From: Cricetomys ansorgei
Taxonomy: Eukaryota > Chordata > Mammalia > Rodentia > Nesomyidae
Reading direction: 5' to 3'
Assembly (NCBI GenBank): GCA_026225945.1
Contig: JAMJFZ010000107.1
Span: forward strand, 44,444,501-44,508,500
DNA: 64,000 bases
The notes beneath the pieces were generated by a model. It was not told the DNA's origin, did no database searches, and was given only the letters and a program-made list of their open reading frames with translations. The position numbers and the translations under genes are program-made. This document shows positions 55,721 to 64,000 of the stretch, one piece after another; position 1 is the stretch's first letter, and each line of letters opens with the position of its first letter.

Positions 55721-56965
55721 TTGGTCTTTGATCCCCAATGACTTAATTTCTACGTGTGGCATGCGGTAAAGCTTTACTGCTATTATTTTGTGGTTGTATG
55801 TTCTGTTGTCTTAGTACCCTTTTTGAAGAGATATTCCTTCCTTATCAGGACCATTTCAGAGTATATTTCAGAGTATATCCCTAGGTTTTCTATTTCTGCC
55901 AAAAAGACCATTAGAATTTTAACAGAGATTGTATTGAATGTATAGATCTCCTTGAAATCATTGCCATTTGGATGTCACATCTTCTAGTTCATGAATACTT
56001 CTTACCCCTCCATTTCTTTCTGTCTTTAATTTCTTTTGCTAATTTCCTGCAGTTTTAACCTGATTGTATCTCTGCTTGCTTAAATTTATCCCTTACTCAT
56101 GTTCTTTCAAATGTGATTGTTTACTTGATCATTAAGTGCTAGTTTACAAAACTACAACGGGTTTCTCTTTTGATCTTACATTCTACAACCTCGTTAAATT
56201 TGCTGTTAGAATTCACAGTTTTTTGTGTGGACTCTTTAATGTTTCTGACATATACATATTCATGTCATTTGCAAACAGTGATGGTTTTCATGCTTGCTTT
56301 CCAATTTGAGTACCTGCTAGTTCTTTTCCTCATCTATTGCCCTGGTCAGAGCTTGCAATGCAGTGCTGAACCAGAGTGCTGAAAATGGCATCCTTATCCT
56401 GCTGCTGATCTTGGGAGCAAAGTGCTTAGTCTTTTGCCATTGGCTGTGATGATGGCTGTGGGGTTTTCATACATGCCCTTTGTCATGTTGAGAAACATCT
56501 TTGCTATTCCCTAGCTCAGTCTGTCTTTTTAATCATGAGAAAGTTTTGCTTTTCTTCAAATGCTGTTTTTGCACTAGTTGAGACAAACCTGTGTTTGCCT
56601 TTGTTACATTAGTCTGATATAGTATATCAGTGAATTTTGCACATCAAACCACCCTTGTATTCCTGGGATAATTCCTGCTTGGGCATGAAGATAATCTTAC
56701 TAATATATTAATGCTTTCACGCATTATTTTGTTGTGGATACTTAGCATCGTCATCTTGAGAAATATTCCTATGTAGCTTTCTTTCTTGTGTGTTGTGCAT
56801 TTGTCCCGCTTTGACACCAGCTTTATTCTGACTCTATGCATTGATTTTAGGAGTAGCCTTTCCTTTTTGTGTGGAAGAGTCTGTGCAGAGAGTCTTAAAT
56901 GTTTTAAATGTTTAAGAGTTTTAAATGTTTCAGATTATTACCCGTGAAGCTATCTTTAGAATTTT
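55721..56965 (-). mobile_element. Old L1M-type LINE-1, ORF2 part, antisense
   Basis: Continues the element interrupted at 55097. Plus-strand landmarks: 'ggtctttgatccccaatgacttaatttctacg', 'ttttctatttctgccaaaaagaccattagaattttaacagagattgtattgaatgtatagatc', 'acaacctcgttaaatttgctgttagaattcacag', 'tcatgtcatttgcaaacagtgatgg' (complement of the reverse-transcriptase motif region), 'aaccacccttgtattcctgggataattcctgcttggg' and, at the right end, 'ggaagagtctgtgcag' with 'gtgaagctatc'. The reading frame is destroyed. It contains a fresh-looking 12-base tandem repeat (tttcagagtata at 55854-55877). Confidence 0.8.
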
Positions 56966-57091
56966 ATTTTTGCATATTATTTAATACTGGTTAAAAACTT
57001 AAAGTAAAAAAATCAAGCACAATTATCATGAATCCAGTAATTACAGAAATGTGTAAGTGCAAGACAAATCCTACCCAGTGGTGAGTGACTC

Positions 57092-57097
57092 TTTTTC

Positions 57098-57152
<55 letters not shown>

Positions 57153-57205
57153 TCCTTCCTTCCTTCCTTCCTTCCTTCTTTCTTTTCTTTCTTTCTTCCT
57201 TTATT
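57092..57205. repeat. (CTTT)n/(CCTT)n microsatellite
   Basis: About 20 CTTT units, then CCTT, then mixed TTTC. It lies on the tail side of the antisense B1, so on the minus strand it is a GAAA/GGAA-expanded SINE tail. Confidence 0.97.
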
Positions 57206-57218
57206 ATTTTTTCTTTCT

Positions 57219-57354
57219 AGACAGGATTTCTCTGTTGTAACTCTGGCTATCCTGGAACTCACTGTGTAGATTAGGGTGGTCTCGAACTCACAGAAATCCA
57301 CCTGCCTCTGCCTCCTGAGTGCTGGGATTAAAGGCATGTGCCACCATTGCCTGG
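57219..57354 (-). repeat. B1 SINE, antisense
   Basis: Essentially full-length reversed B1: 'acaggatttctctgttgtaactctggctatcctggaactcactgtgtag', 'ggtctcgaactcacagaaatccacctgcctctgcctcctgagtgctgggattaaaggcatgtgccaccattgcctgg'. One of the two least-diverged SINEs in the window. GTGACT-like bases on both sides may be its target duplication. Confidence 0.97.
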
Positions 57355-58288
57355 TGACTTAGTGACATTTTCATAATTGCTTATTTAGAAATATAAGAGA
57401 GGGGAATAAGGGCATTTAAAAAAATCATTTCAAGATACAGGAAAAACTTGTGTCAAGCATACTGAACACATGTAAAATGTTTAGAAGAATTGAGAAAATT
57501 ATCCAAATAAATAGAAACATAATTGAGAATTTTTTAATTAGAAAAAAGACTGTTTTCAAGTAATATTAGCTTTTTTTTCTATCATACTCATGACTTTTTC
57601 CAAGTCAATGTTAAAAAACTAAACTTTTCGAAAATTATGTTTAGTTAAGAATTTTTTTTTCTCTAACACACATGCACAGGCACACATGCACACAGACATA
57701 CACACAGGTGCACACACAGAGGAGGGTGTTGGTTATTCAGATATATGGCTAACTAGATTTAAAAAGAGAAGGCCGTACTTTACACCTCACAATATAAATC
57801 TCCTATATACAAATATTAGCATCAGCATCAAGAATATATTAGTCCCAGAAGGTGTAGATCAGAAGACACATTAAAATTAATGTCTGATAAGTCATTGAAT
57901 GATGGTGATGAAGAGCTTTGAGAACACTGAATTGAATATTAATTCATTTTTAGAGGAAATGATGCTAATGTTTAGAAGGTTCCTATCAGCATTAGAGAGG
58001 CAGATCATCACAGACCAACCTTCACAGGCAGGAAGTTGGTAATTTTATTAACTCTTGAAACAAGCACACTGCACAAAAAATATTATTTTGCTTGCTTGAA
58101 ATTTTAAGAACACGAGCGTCCTGAATTTGCATGGGGCTTGGGTTATTGGCAGACCTTGCAGAAGATGATGTTTATATATAGCTTCTGGGTAAATCATACT
58201 AACTTTTCCAGATAAGGCATTTGTATCAGAAGGCCTAAAACAATTCTAGAGATCTTCTGAGCATTCTTTTCGTGTTACTTAGCAGTAA
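57355..58288. other. No gene seen; AT-rich unique DNA
   Basis: Interrupted CA-rich stretch at 57667-57715. No transposon recognised. Confidence 0.5.
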
Positions 58289-58289
58289 C

Positions 58290-58402
58290 ATGTATTAGTC
58301 CTTGGATTTTTAAGCAGCTCATAGACAGAATTCATATAATTGTTTTGAATCCCTGGCACATGTACAAGTGTTCAATAAATACTTATTGAATGAATACTTC
58401 TA
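58290..58402 (+). repeat. L2 3' end fragment
   Basis: 'aagcagctcatagacagaattcat', 'gaatccctggcacatgtacaagtgttcaataaatacttattgaatgaata' matches the L2 3' end (…tgcctggcacatagtaggtgctcaataaatgtttgttgaatgaatga). Sense orientation; the terminal octamer-like repeats are visible. Confidence 0.7.
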
Positions 58403-59320
58403 CAGTGAACAAACTGACTGAATTGGGAATTATGTTCTTTCTATGTCCAAAAGTTCAAAACTGCTCTAGCAACTGCAATACTGCCAGCTATGACTATAAC
58501 TTACATATGCTCCAGTTTTCTTTAATTAAAGCATTGGCCTATATATTCACTAATTGCCTTCTAGCTTCTAAACAACATGATATGGATTCAAGATCGTACT
58601 TGTGAGGACCTTTCCCACTGAACTCGGCTCTGTGTCTCTTATATCCAGTTGTATAAAAGGTAATCATTTAGTGGAGCACGACCACTTGAGGAGTGTGTGT
58701 GTGTGTGTGTGTGTGTGTGTATTTGTGATATTATTGCCTGGATAATTATAAATGTCACTGGAGTCAATCAGTACCTCAAAATGCAGACATCATTCTCAGA
58801 TATTTCCTAATTATAACAGTAGAAATGATTTCTACGCTTAAGGACTTCTTTCATAATCTCATGCAAAAAAAAGGTAATGCATACAAAATAGTGGAACTAA
58901 CATGAGAAATTTCGGCTAAACTGGACAGTGTTTTATAATTTTTATTATAATTTTTATCAAAATTATAAATAAATAAACTTCTAATTTATTTGACACTTGA
59001 AGAAATGCATCACATCAGTCTCAGAAGCAAAATATATGTGGAAAGGAGAATTTTAAAGAGGATATTTACAGTTCTCTGTCGAATCCATTCTAAGGCTTTA
59101 CCTCCCTTTTCTGAGCTTTCTCTCGGTAATATGTTGAACAGTCTTTTTAACGTACTTTTGCAGTCTGATCATTTTTATAAACACAGTGACAAATACTCAT
59201 ATTTATACCTGTCTCCATTATATACTTAAATGTTTCCCTAGGTACTTAATTTCCCCCTTCAAATGGTTCTTTATTTTTACTTAATCAGATATGTTTATGA
59301 AAACTGAACTGGTTACATAT
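58403..59320. other. No gene seen; AT-rich unique DNA
   Basis: (GT)n at 58694-58720, and an AT-rich inverted repeat around 58934-58975 ('ttataatttttattataattttt' facing 'aaaattataaataaa'). Confidence 0.5.
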
Positions 59321-59326
59321 AGATGG

Positions 59327-59704
59327 TGTGGTGGCTTGAGTAAGAATGTCCTCCACAGGCTCATATATTTGAATGGTTAGTCACTAGGGGGTGACACTAC
59401 TTGAGAATAGTTAGGAGGTGTGGCTTTTGTTGGAGGAAGCATGTCATTGTGGGTGAGCTTTGAGGTTTCAAAACACAAGTCTAACACAGTGTCTCTCTCT
59501 TCCTGTTGCTTGTGAATCTGGATGTAGAACTCTCAGATATTTCTCCTGCGCCCTGTCTGCCTGCATGCCGACGTGCCCCACCCCCCATGATGATAATAGA
59601 ATAAATCTCTGAAACTGGAAGCCAGCCCCAATTAAAAGTTTTCTTTTATAAGAGTTGCCGTGGCCATGGTGCATCTTCATAGCAGCAGAACACTGACTAA
59701 GACA
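59327..59704 (+). mobile_element. Rodent MaLR-like LTR with 5 bp target duplication
   Basis: 378 bp solo LTR from 'tgtggtggcttgagtaagaatgtcctccacaggctcatatatttgaatgg' to 'cagcagaacactgactaagaca'. GATGG occurs directly outside both ends (59322-59326 and 59705-59709). TG...CA termini with a 5 bp duplication are the hallmark of LTR-element integration, and the ending 'actaagaca' is like MaLR LTRs. A polyadenylation-type AATAAA lies at 59600. No internal sequence, so it is a recombined solo LTR. Confidence 0.78.
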
Positions 59705-59709
59705 GATGG

Positions 59710-60478
59710 TAGTTATAAAAACGTGCCCCGCGAGAATAAAGCAACCCTAGTAAATTCTTTGTGTGTAGACTGTTTGCCTTAAACTTCTGCTTCTGTGGCC
59801 GTTCTTATTTTTTGCAAGAAGACGCTTAGCTATGTTAGTGAGTTTATTGAAAAGGCCCTTGTCCCAAAGTGAGATAGCTTCTCAAAGAATTCAGAAGCAA
59901 TGAAAAGAGTTGGGAAAGAATGAAAGGCAAATTTCTGGAGTGAGCATCTTTCTGTGGGTATACCTTTTGAAAAGAATATCCTGTGTGTTTCTATAGAGAA
60001 ATTGGAAGAACCACTATGAATTTGTCACCATGGTTCTGTCAAATGTTAAACAAGAGATAATAGTTTGTGAGTTAAGTGACTCAGGTTGAATAAAATGCTG
60101 GGCCTTCTGCAATCAGATTTTCCATTATTGTGGATGATAATTACAGTGACCTCCTTAGCCGAAGCTGAGTCAAGCAGAAAGATGTAGTGTTCGAGTTCTT
60201 TTAACCTTTCTCCTGTCACTCTCCGTGAATTCTTCCAATTAACTTGATGACAACAGCAAAGGGCAGATATTAAATGTAAAGAACATAAGAACTAAATGTG
60301 ATTTAACAGAGTCCAAGTGTAGATATAACACTGTAAAATTTGGGTTTAAAATATATAGTTTGAAACAAATATTAATTCTGTTAAGGAGAGAAAATATAAA
60401 GATTGTCAGGTACTAAATAAAAATATTTCAAGAACAATTACCAGCCATCTAGGTAAGGAAAATCCCTTCTTAAGGATC
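59710..60478. other. No gene seen; unique DNA
   Basis: No repeats. 60050-60270 has the texture of unique, possibly conserved non-coding DNA, but this cannot be tested here. Confidence 0.45.
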
Positions 60479-60480
60479 TT

Positions 60481-60635
60481 TTATTTTTCCCTTTCTTTTC
60501 ATAACAGGGTTTCTCTGTTGGAACCCTGGCTGTCCTGGAACTCGCTCTGTAAATCAGGCTGGCCTCGAACTCAGAGAGATCTGCCTGCCTCTGCCTCCCA
60601 AGTGCTGGGGATAAAGGCGAATGCCACCACCGCTC
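60481..60635 (-). repeat. B1 SINE, antisense
   Basis: Full-length reversed B1: 'acagggtttctctgttggaaccctggctgtcctggaactcgctctgtaaatcaggctggcctcgaactcagagagatctgcctgcctctgcctcccaagtgctggggataaaggc'. Flanked by CTTCTTAAGG on the left (60467-60476) and CTTCTTGAAGG on the right (60635-60645), a plausible target-site duplication. The least-diverged B1 here. Confidence 0.98.
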
Positions 60636-60834
60636 TTCTTGAAGGTAGTTTTTATTCTCACTTAACACTAAGAATCATCAACGTGTACCAAATAACTACA
60701 ATTCAAGTCCAAGAGGATGACATAAACACTATCAGCCTTGGTACAGAACACATTACAATATTGTCTTACTTCAAGAGTTTGCCTTTCAATTCAACCAGTA
60801 TTTGAGTACTTTGCACAAATTATCATGACACCAT

Positions 60835-60925
60835 AGAGGAGAATAAAAGATGTGTGAAACAAAATTCCTGTTTCCAAGGAGCTTTTGATCTGTGACAGTA
60901 TTAAGTGTTAACAAAGAAGGATAGC
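60835..60925 (+). repeat. Possible ancient mammalian repeat fragment
   Basis: 'aacaaaattcctgtttccaaggagcttttgatctgtgacag' resembles the 'acaaaatccctgccctcatggagcttacattctagtg' stretch also echoed at 12228. Weak. Confidence 0.35.
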
Positions 60926-62930
60926 ATGGAAATCAAGACGAAAGCATCTTGCAAGGACTTAAAAAAGAATGGAACAGAGAAGCAAAGGTGGCTTCCTGGG
61001 GGAGGCAGCAGCATTCATTTGTGTAAAAAGGCAGAACAGACTTATCAGGAAAATATGAAGATGAAGGACATTTGATTGAGTATCTTATGAGCATACTGTA
61101 AATGATAACTGAAAGGTAAACCTGAGAATGTTTGATATTTTGTAGGAACCCCAGGGTTGTTAGAATCTAGAGGAAGAGTAACTCTTAAACTGGGGAGAAT
61201 AGATTGTACTGAGTAGTATGAGCAAACATCTATCTGACACTAGCACGGAAGAACGGGCATTCACATAATCAAATGTAGACCTAATGTCCAGGACAGGCTG
61301 GAGTGATGTCTCCAGCATTAAAAAGCTGCAAACTCTTTCAGTTGTGATCACTGGCAGAGCCCTTTAGTGAGCAGCGTTTGCCAAGCTCATGTCACGTGAC
61401 AGACATACTCCTATCTACTAATGCACAAGACCCAGTTTTGTTTTCTCTATCATCCTCTGATATATTTTCACAGACCAAGAAAAACTAGTCTCTTAAGGTC
61501 TGTGAACTAAGGAGCAATAATTTATACCAGTCTAGTAAGACTACTTGGTTTATTACCTAGGTACCTCTGAGAAAGACTTGGGCTCATAAATGTTTTGAAG
61601 TTACTCTTGACATCACAGAATTGCTCCCATGTGAGGTTTCTAAGTAGTTCCTACAATATGTAATATTTGGTAACAAGATATTAATGACATTCAAAAATAA
61701 AAACAGGGAAAGTAATCAGTGCCATTAACTAATCATAGTTAACAATGAAATAAGACTGTTTCTATGGAAAGTGGCTTATTAAGAATTATAGTCACACTTT
61801 GTACGAGCCATTTTTCAAGATGCCACATCACAAACTGAGCTATTAATCCCATTTTTGTGTGTGTGCATTTCAGTCTCATTTCACAATGTGAAATTGCTAC
61901 AAAACATGCATTTATCAAATATTTCCCAAAATATTATTTGTTCAGCATCACTTTGCTTGTGTGTGTGTGTGTGTATGTATGTGTGTGCGCACACGCATGC
62001 TCGAGCGCATAGAAGTTTTGTTACAGGATCAGTATGAGAAAATAGTTTGTTTCTCTTTGTGTGGAACTTCACATGGGTGAATTAAAATACTCACAACACA
62101 TCTATGATGGCTTTTCTTTCTCCATTCTTTTTCTTTATCTCCAAACCTTTTAGTGAATACGCCTCTTTTCCAATCTGTAGTTTTAAAACACGAAACCTTA
62201 TTGAAATGTTACATCTCATTGCCAGCTCTTTAGCCCAATATAAAACAAATCACCTTGATTTGGTCTAAACTCAGGAATTATTATTTTGCTTCAGAAATTA
62301 TTTCAACCCAAACTGGAAGAAAAGTGTAAAAAATGTTCACTGAAACAGAATTCTTCATAGAATCAGAAATTAAAGAAGTGTGTGTACTGTATAAAATACA
62401 ATTAACTTTATATACCTACGTGCAAGTAATTCTCATGAGGAGAAAGGGAAATATTTTCCTTTTGTTCTTGAAAGCTATTGTATCATATTTTATGTCCTGA
62501 AATTCTGGTCTCAAATGAATATGTTTAAGCTCCGGCTATGCAGAGCCAAATTGCATTGCCCTCTTACTGCTAAAGACTTTCCCCATAGATTCTGGTTCCT
62601 GGCGAGAATCTGTTTGTATTTATAATCTAGATTTATACTGTCATATGTATTTTGTTATTTTTTGTTCTGGGAAAGCTTGTGATTGTCTGTCTCTACCGTG
62701 CTTCGAGCGGTTGCATATTGGATGTGGTTGGGTATGCACAGAGTAGAATTACTTGGAAGTAATCTAGGAGCTACTCAGAGAGAGGAAGAGGAAGAGGCTG
62801 TCAGGTCTGTGCTATTCCTGTAAATCAAGCTCTGTTACCTTACTTTATTCTCGTGGAAACTCTGGCAGATTGCCTTGCTAATGACAAGCCCCATCTTATT
62901 CCTCTCACCAAAAACATAGCAGCGTTGTGT
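60926..62930. other. No gene seen; AT-rich unique DNA
   Basis: Alternating GT/GC purine-pyrimidine DNA at 61959-61998 (GTGTGTGCGCACACGCATGC), which can adopt Z-DNA. No transposon recognised. Confidence 0.5.
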
Positions 62931-62931
62931 G

Positions 62932-63075
62932 TTGTGTTATGTCCATCTTCTCAAATTCCTATGTTGAAATCCCAATCTGTAGTGCAATGGACTGGAGGGT
63001 ATGACCTACGAGAGGTAATTAGGTCATGAGGGTTAAGTCCTTGAATGGGGTTAGAAATTATGCTTGTTATATGGG
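62932..63075 (+). mobile_element. MST/MLT1-type MaLR LTR fragment
   Basis: 'gtgttatgtccatcttctcaaattcctatgttgaaatcccaatctgtagtgcaatgg', 'gagaggtaattaggtcatgagggttaagtccttgaatggggttag' follow the 5' half of a MaLR LTR (…attcatatgttgaaaccctaa…ggtgattaggtcatgagggtgg…). Sense; the 3' half is missing. Confidence 0.7.
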
Positions 63076-64000
63076 TTGGGGGGCAGTAGTGTTTATGCGG
63101 TTTTAATATAGAAGGTTCTAGATTTAGTTAGATCATGATCTAATTAAAATCACCTAATATGACTTTACATTGGAATGAAGAAATAAGAGGCAAGGATAGA
63201 ATAAGGGTGACAGAAATGTTGATGCTCAGTTCCATTATGGAAATGTGTAGTTAATAACTAAAACAGAGAGAAAAATAACATTAACAAGTAATTGCAAAAC
63301 TGTTAAAGATCAGAACGTATGTAGGGGGGTGTGCCTGGGCTTATTCAAGGCTTTATAAGGTACTTGAACGGCCCTGGATTTAGATATCTGTAAGGAACTC
63401 AGGTCCCTTAGATACCAAGAGGTGATGATGTCTTCACAGTGTCTTTTCTATGGGTAAAATGAACAGGTCAGGGTTATCTGAGCACTGTTCTTTGAAGACC
63501 CTCATTTTCATTAGTCTTAGAATATTTTCTCTTTTTAGAATCCTCAATGAATTCTGTCTATTCCCTACCTGGAGAATACAAAGTTTCCATATTTAAAGTT
63601 TTCTTTAATGAAATATTTTTGCTATTTTATCTTCACAATTGCAATACCTGTTGGTAAAAATAAAATTTAGAAATACAAGGAGTAGAATAATAGATTTAGA
63701 GTTTTAGATCTCCGTTAAAATAAAGCAATTATTCATTATTGTTATCATTAATTGTCTTCTTTTTAGTATCTACTAGTGGAGTTCACATGAGTGTAGTCAT
63801 TACTTGCTTAAATAAAACATTAATACAAAGGTCATTACTGCAGCAAAACACATATGTCGTCATTATTCACTCCCTGAACCTGATCTGACAACACTGAATA
63901 TCAGTGTATTCTTAAGTTAGCACATACATCAGACTCATCAGTTGGTACACTCAATTCTCTGATTTGTCATAAACCAAATATTTTGTTGGGAAGTCTGCTT
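63076..64000. other. No gene seen; AT-rich unique DNA
   Basis: Nothing recognised to the end of the window. Confidence 0.5.

Noticed and set aside
56150..56700. Possible protein-coding region with reverse-transcriptase resemblance
   Set aside because: It is the antisense of a decayed LINE-1 ORF2 with many stops and indels.

Overview
This window looks like ordinary non-coding nuclear DNA from a muroid rodent (mouse, rat, hamster or vole type). The diagnosis rests on repeats that only rodents carry: B1, B3, B4 and ID-type SINEs, Lx-type LINE-1 3' ends and rodent MaLR-like LTRs, together with older mammalian repeats (MER20, L2, MIR, MLT/MST-type MaLR, L1M). Nearly all copies are diverged and no young full-length LINE-1 is present, so I do not name a species. 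The DNA is AT-rich, long (CA/GT)n runs are common and there is no CpG island. No open reading frame looks like a protein gene. The longest frames (about 200 codons) are artefacts of CTAT microsatellite DNA. The window is best read as intergenic sequence or the inside of a large intron.

Layout: 0-7.6 kb has scattered SINEs, a truncated 5S rRNA pseudogene at 4.27 kb, two MaLR-like LTRs and an ACTAT/AT-rich microsatellite. From 7.6 to 14.6 kb there is almost nothing recognisable, making it the longest repeat-poor stretch. From 14.9 to 18.8 kb there are B4, B3 and two old LTR fragments. From 18.7 to 26.5 kb the DNA is mostly unique, with two striking microsatellites (ATATATCT and a ~400 bp CTAT array). 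At 28-29.7 kb lie a MER20 copy and a 152 bp direct duplication (two mismatches, 615 bp apart). From 32 to 36.7 kb there are old LINE-1 pieces, a B1/B3/B3 cluster and tandem ID-like elements. From 38.9 to 48.7 kb there are Lx 3' ends, L2, ID/B4, B3, a 13 bp minisatellite and a second MER20. From 50 to 60.6 kb there is a retroelement-dense block: three MaLR-like LTRs, several B1s, and an old LINE-1 split by a younger Lx insertion with a recognisable target-site duplication. The last 3 kb hold little.

There is no gene set working together here and I find no undescribed biological system. The observations most worth a second look are the 152 bp duplication, the nested LINE-1 insertion with a visible junction, the 5S pseudogene with a near-intact internal promoter, the LTR with a clean 5 bp duplication, and one short stretch with good splice signals and an open frame (49320-49372). 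Repeat family names come from memory of consensus sequences, not from a database search.
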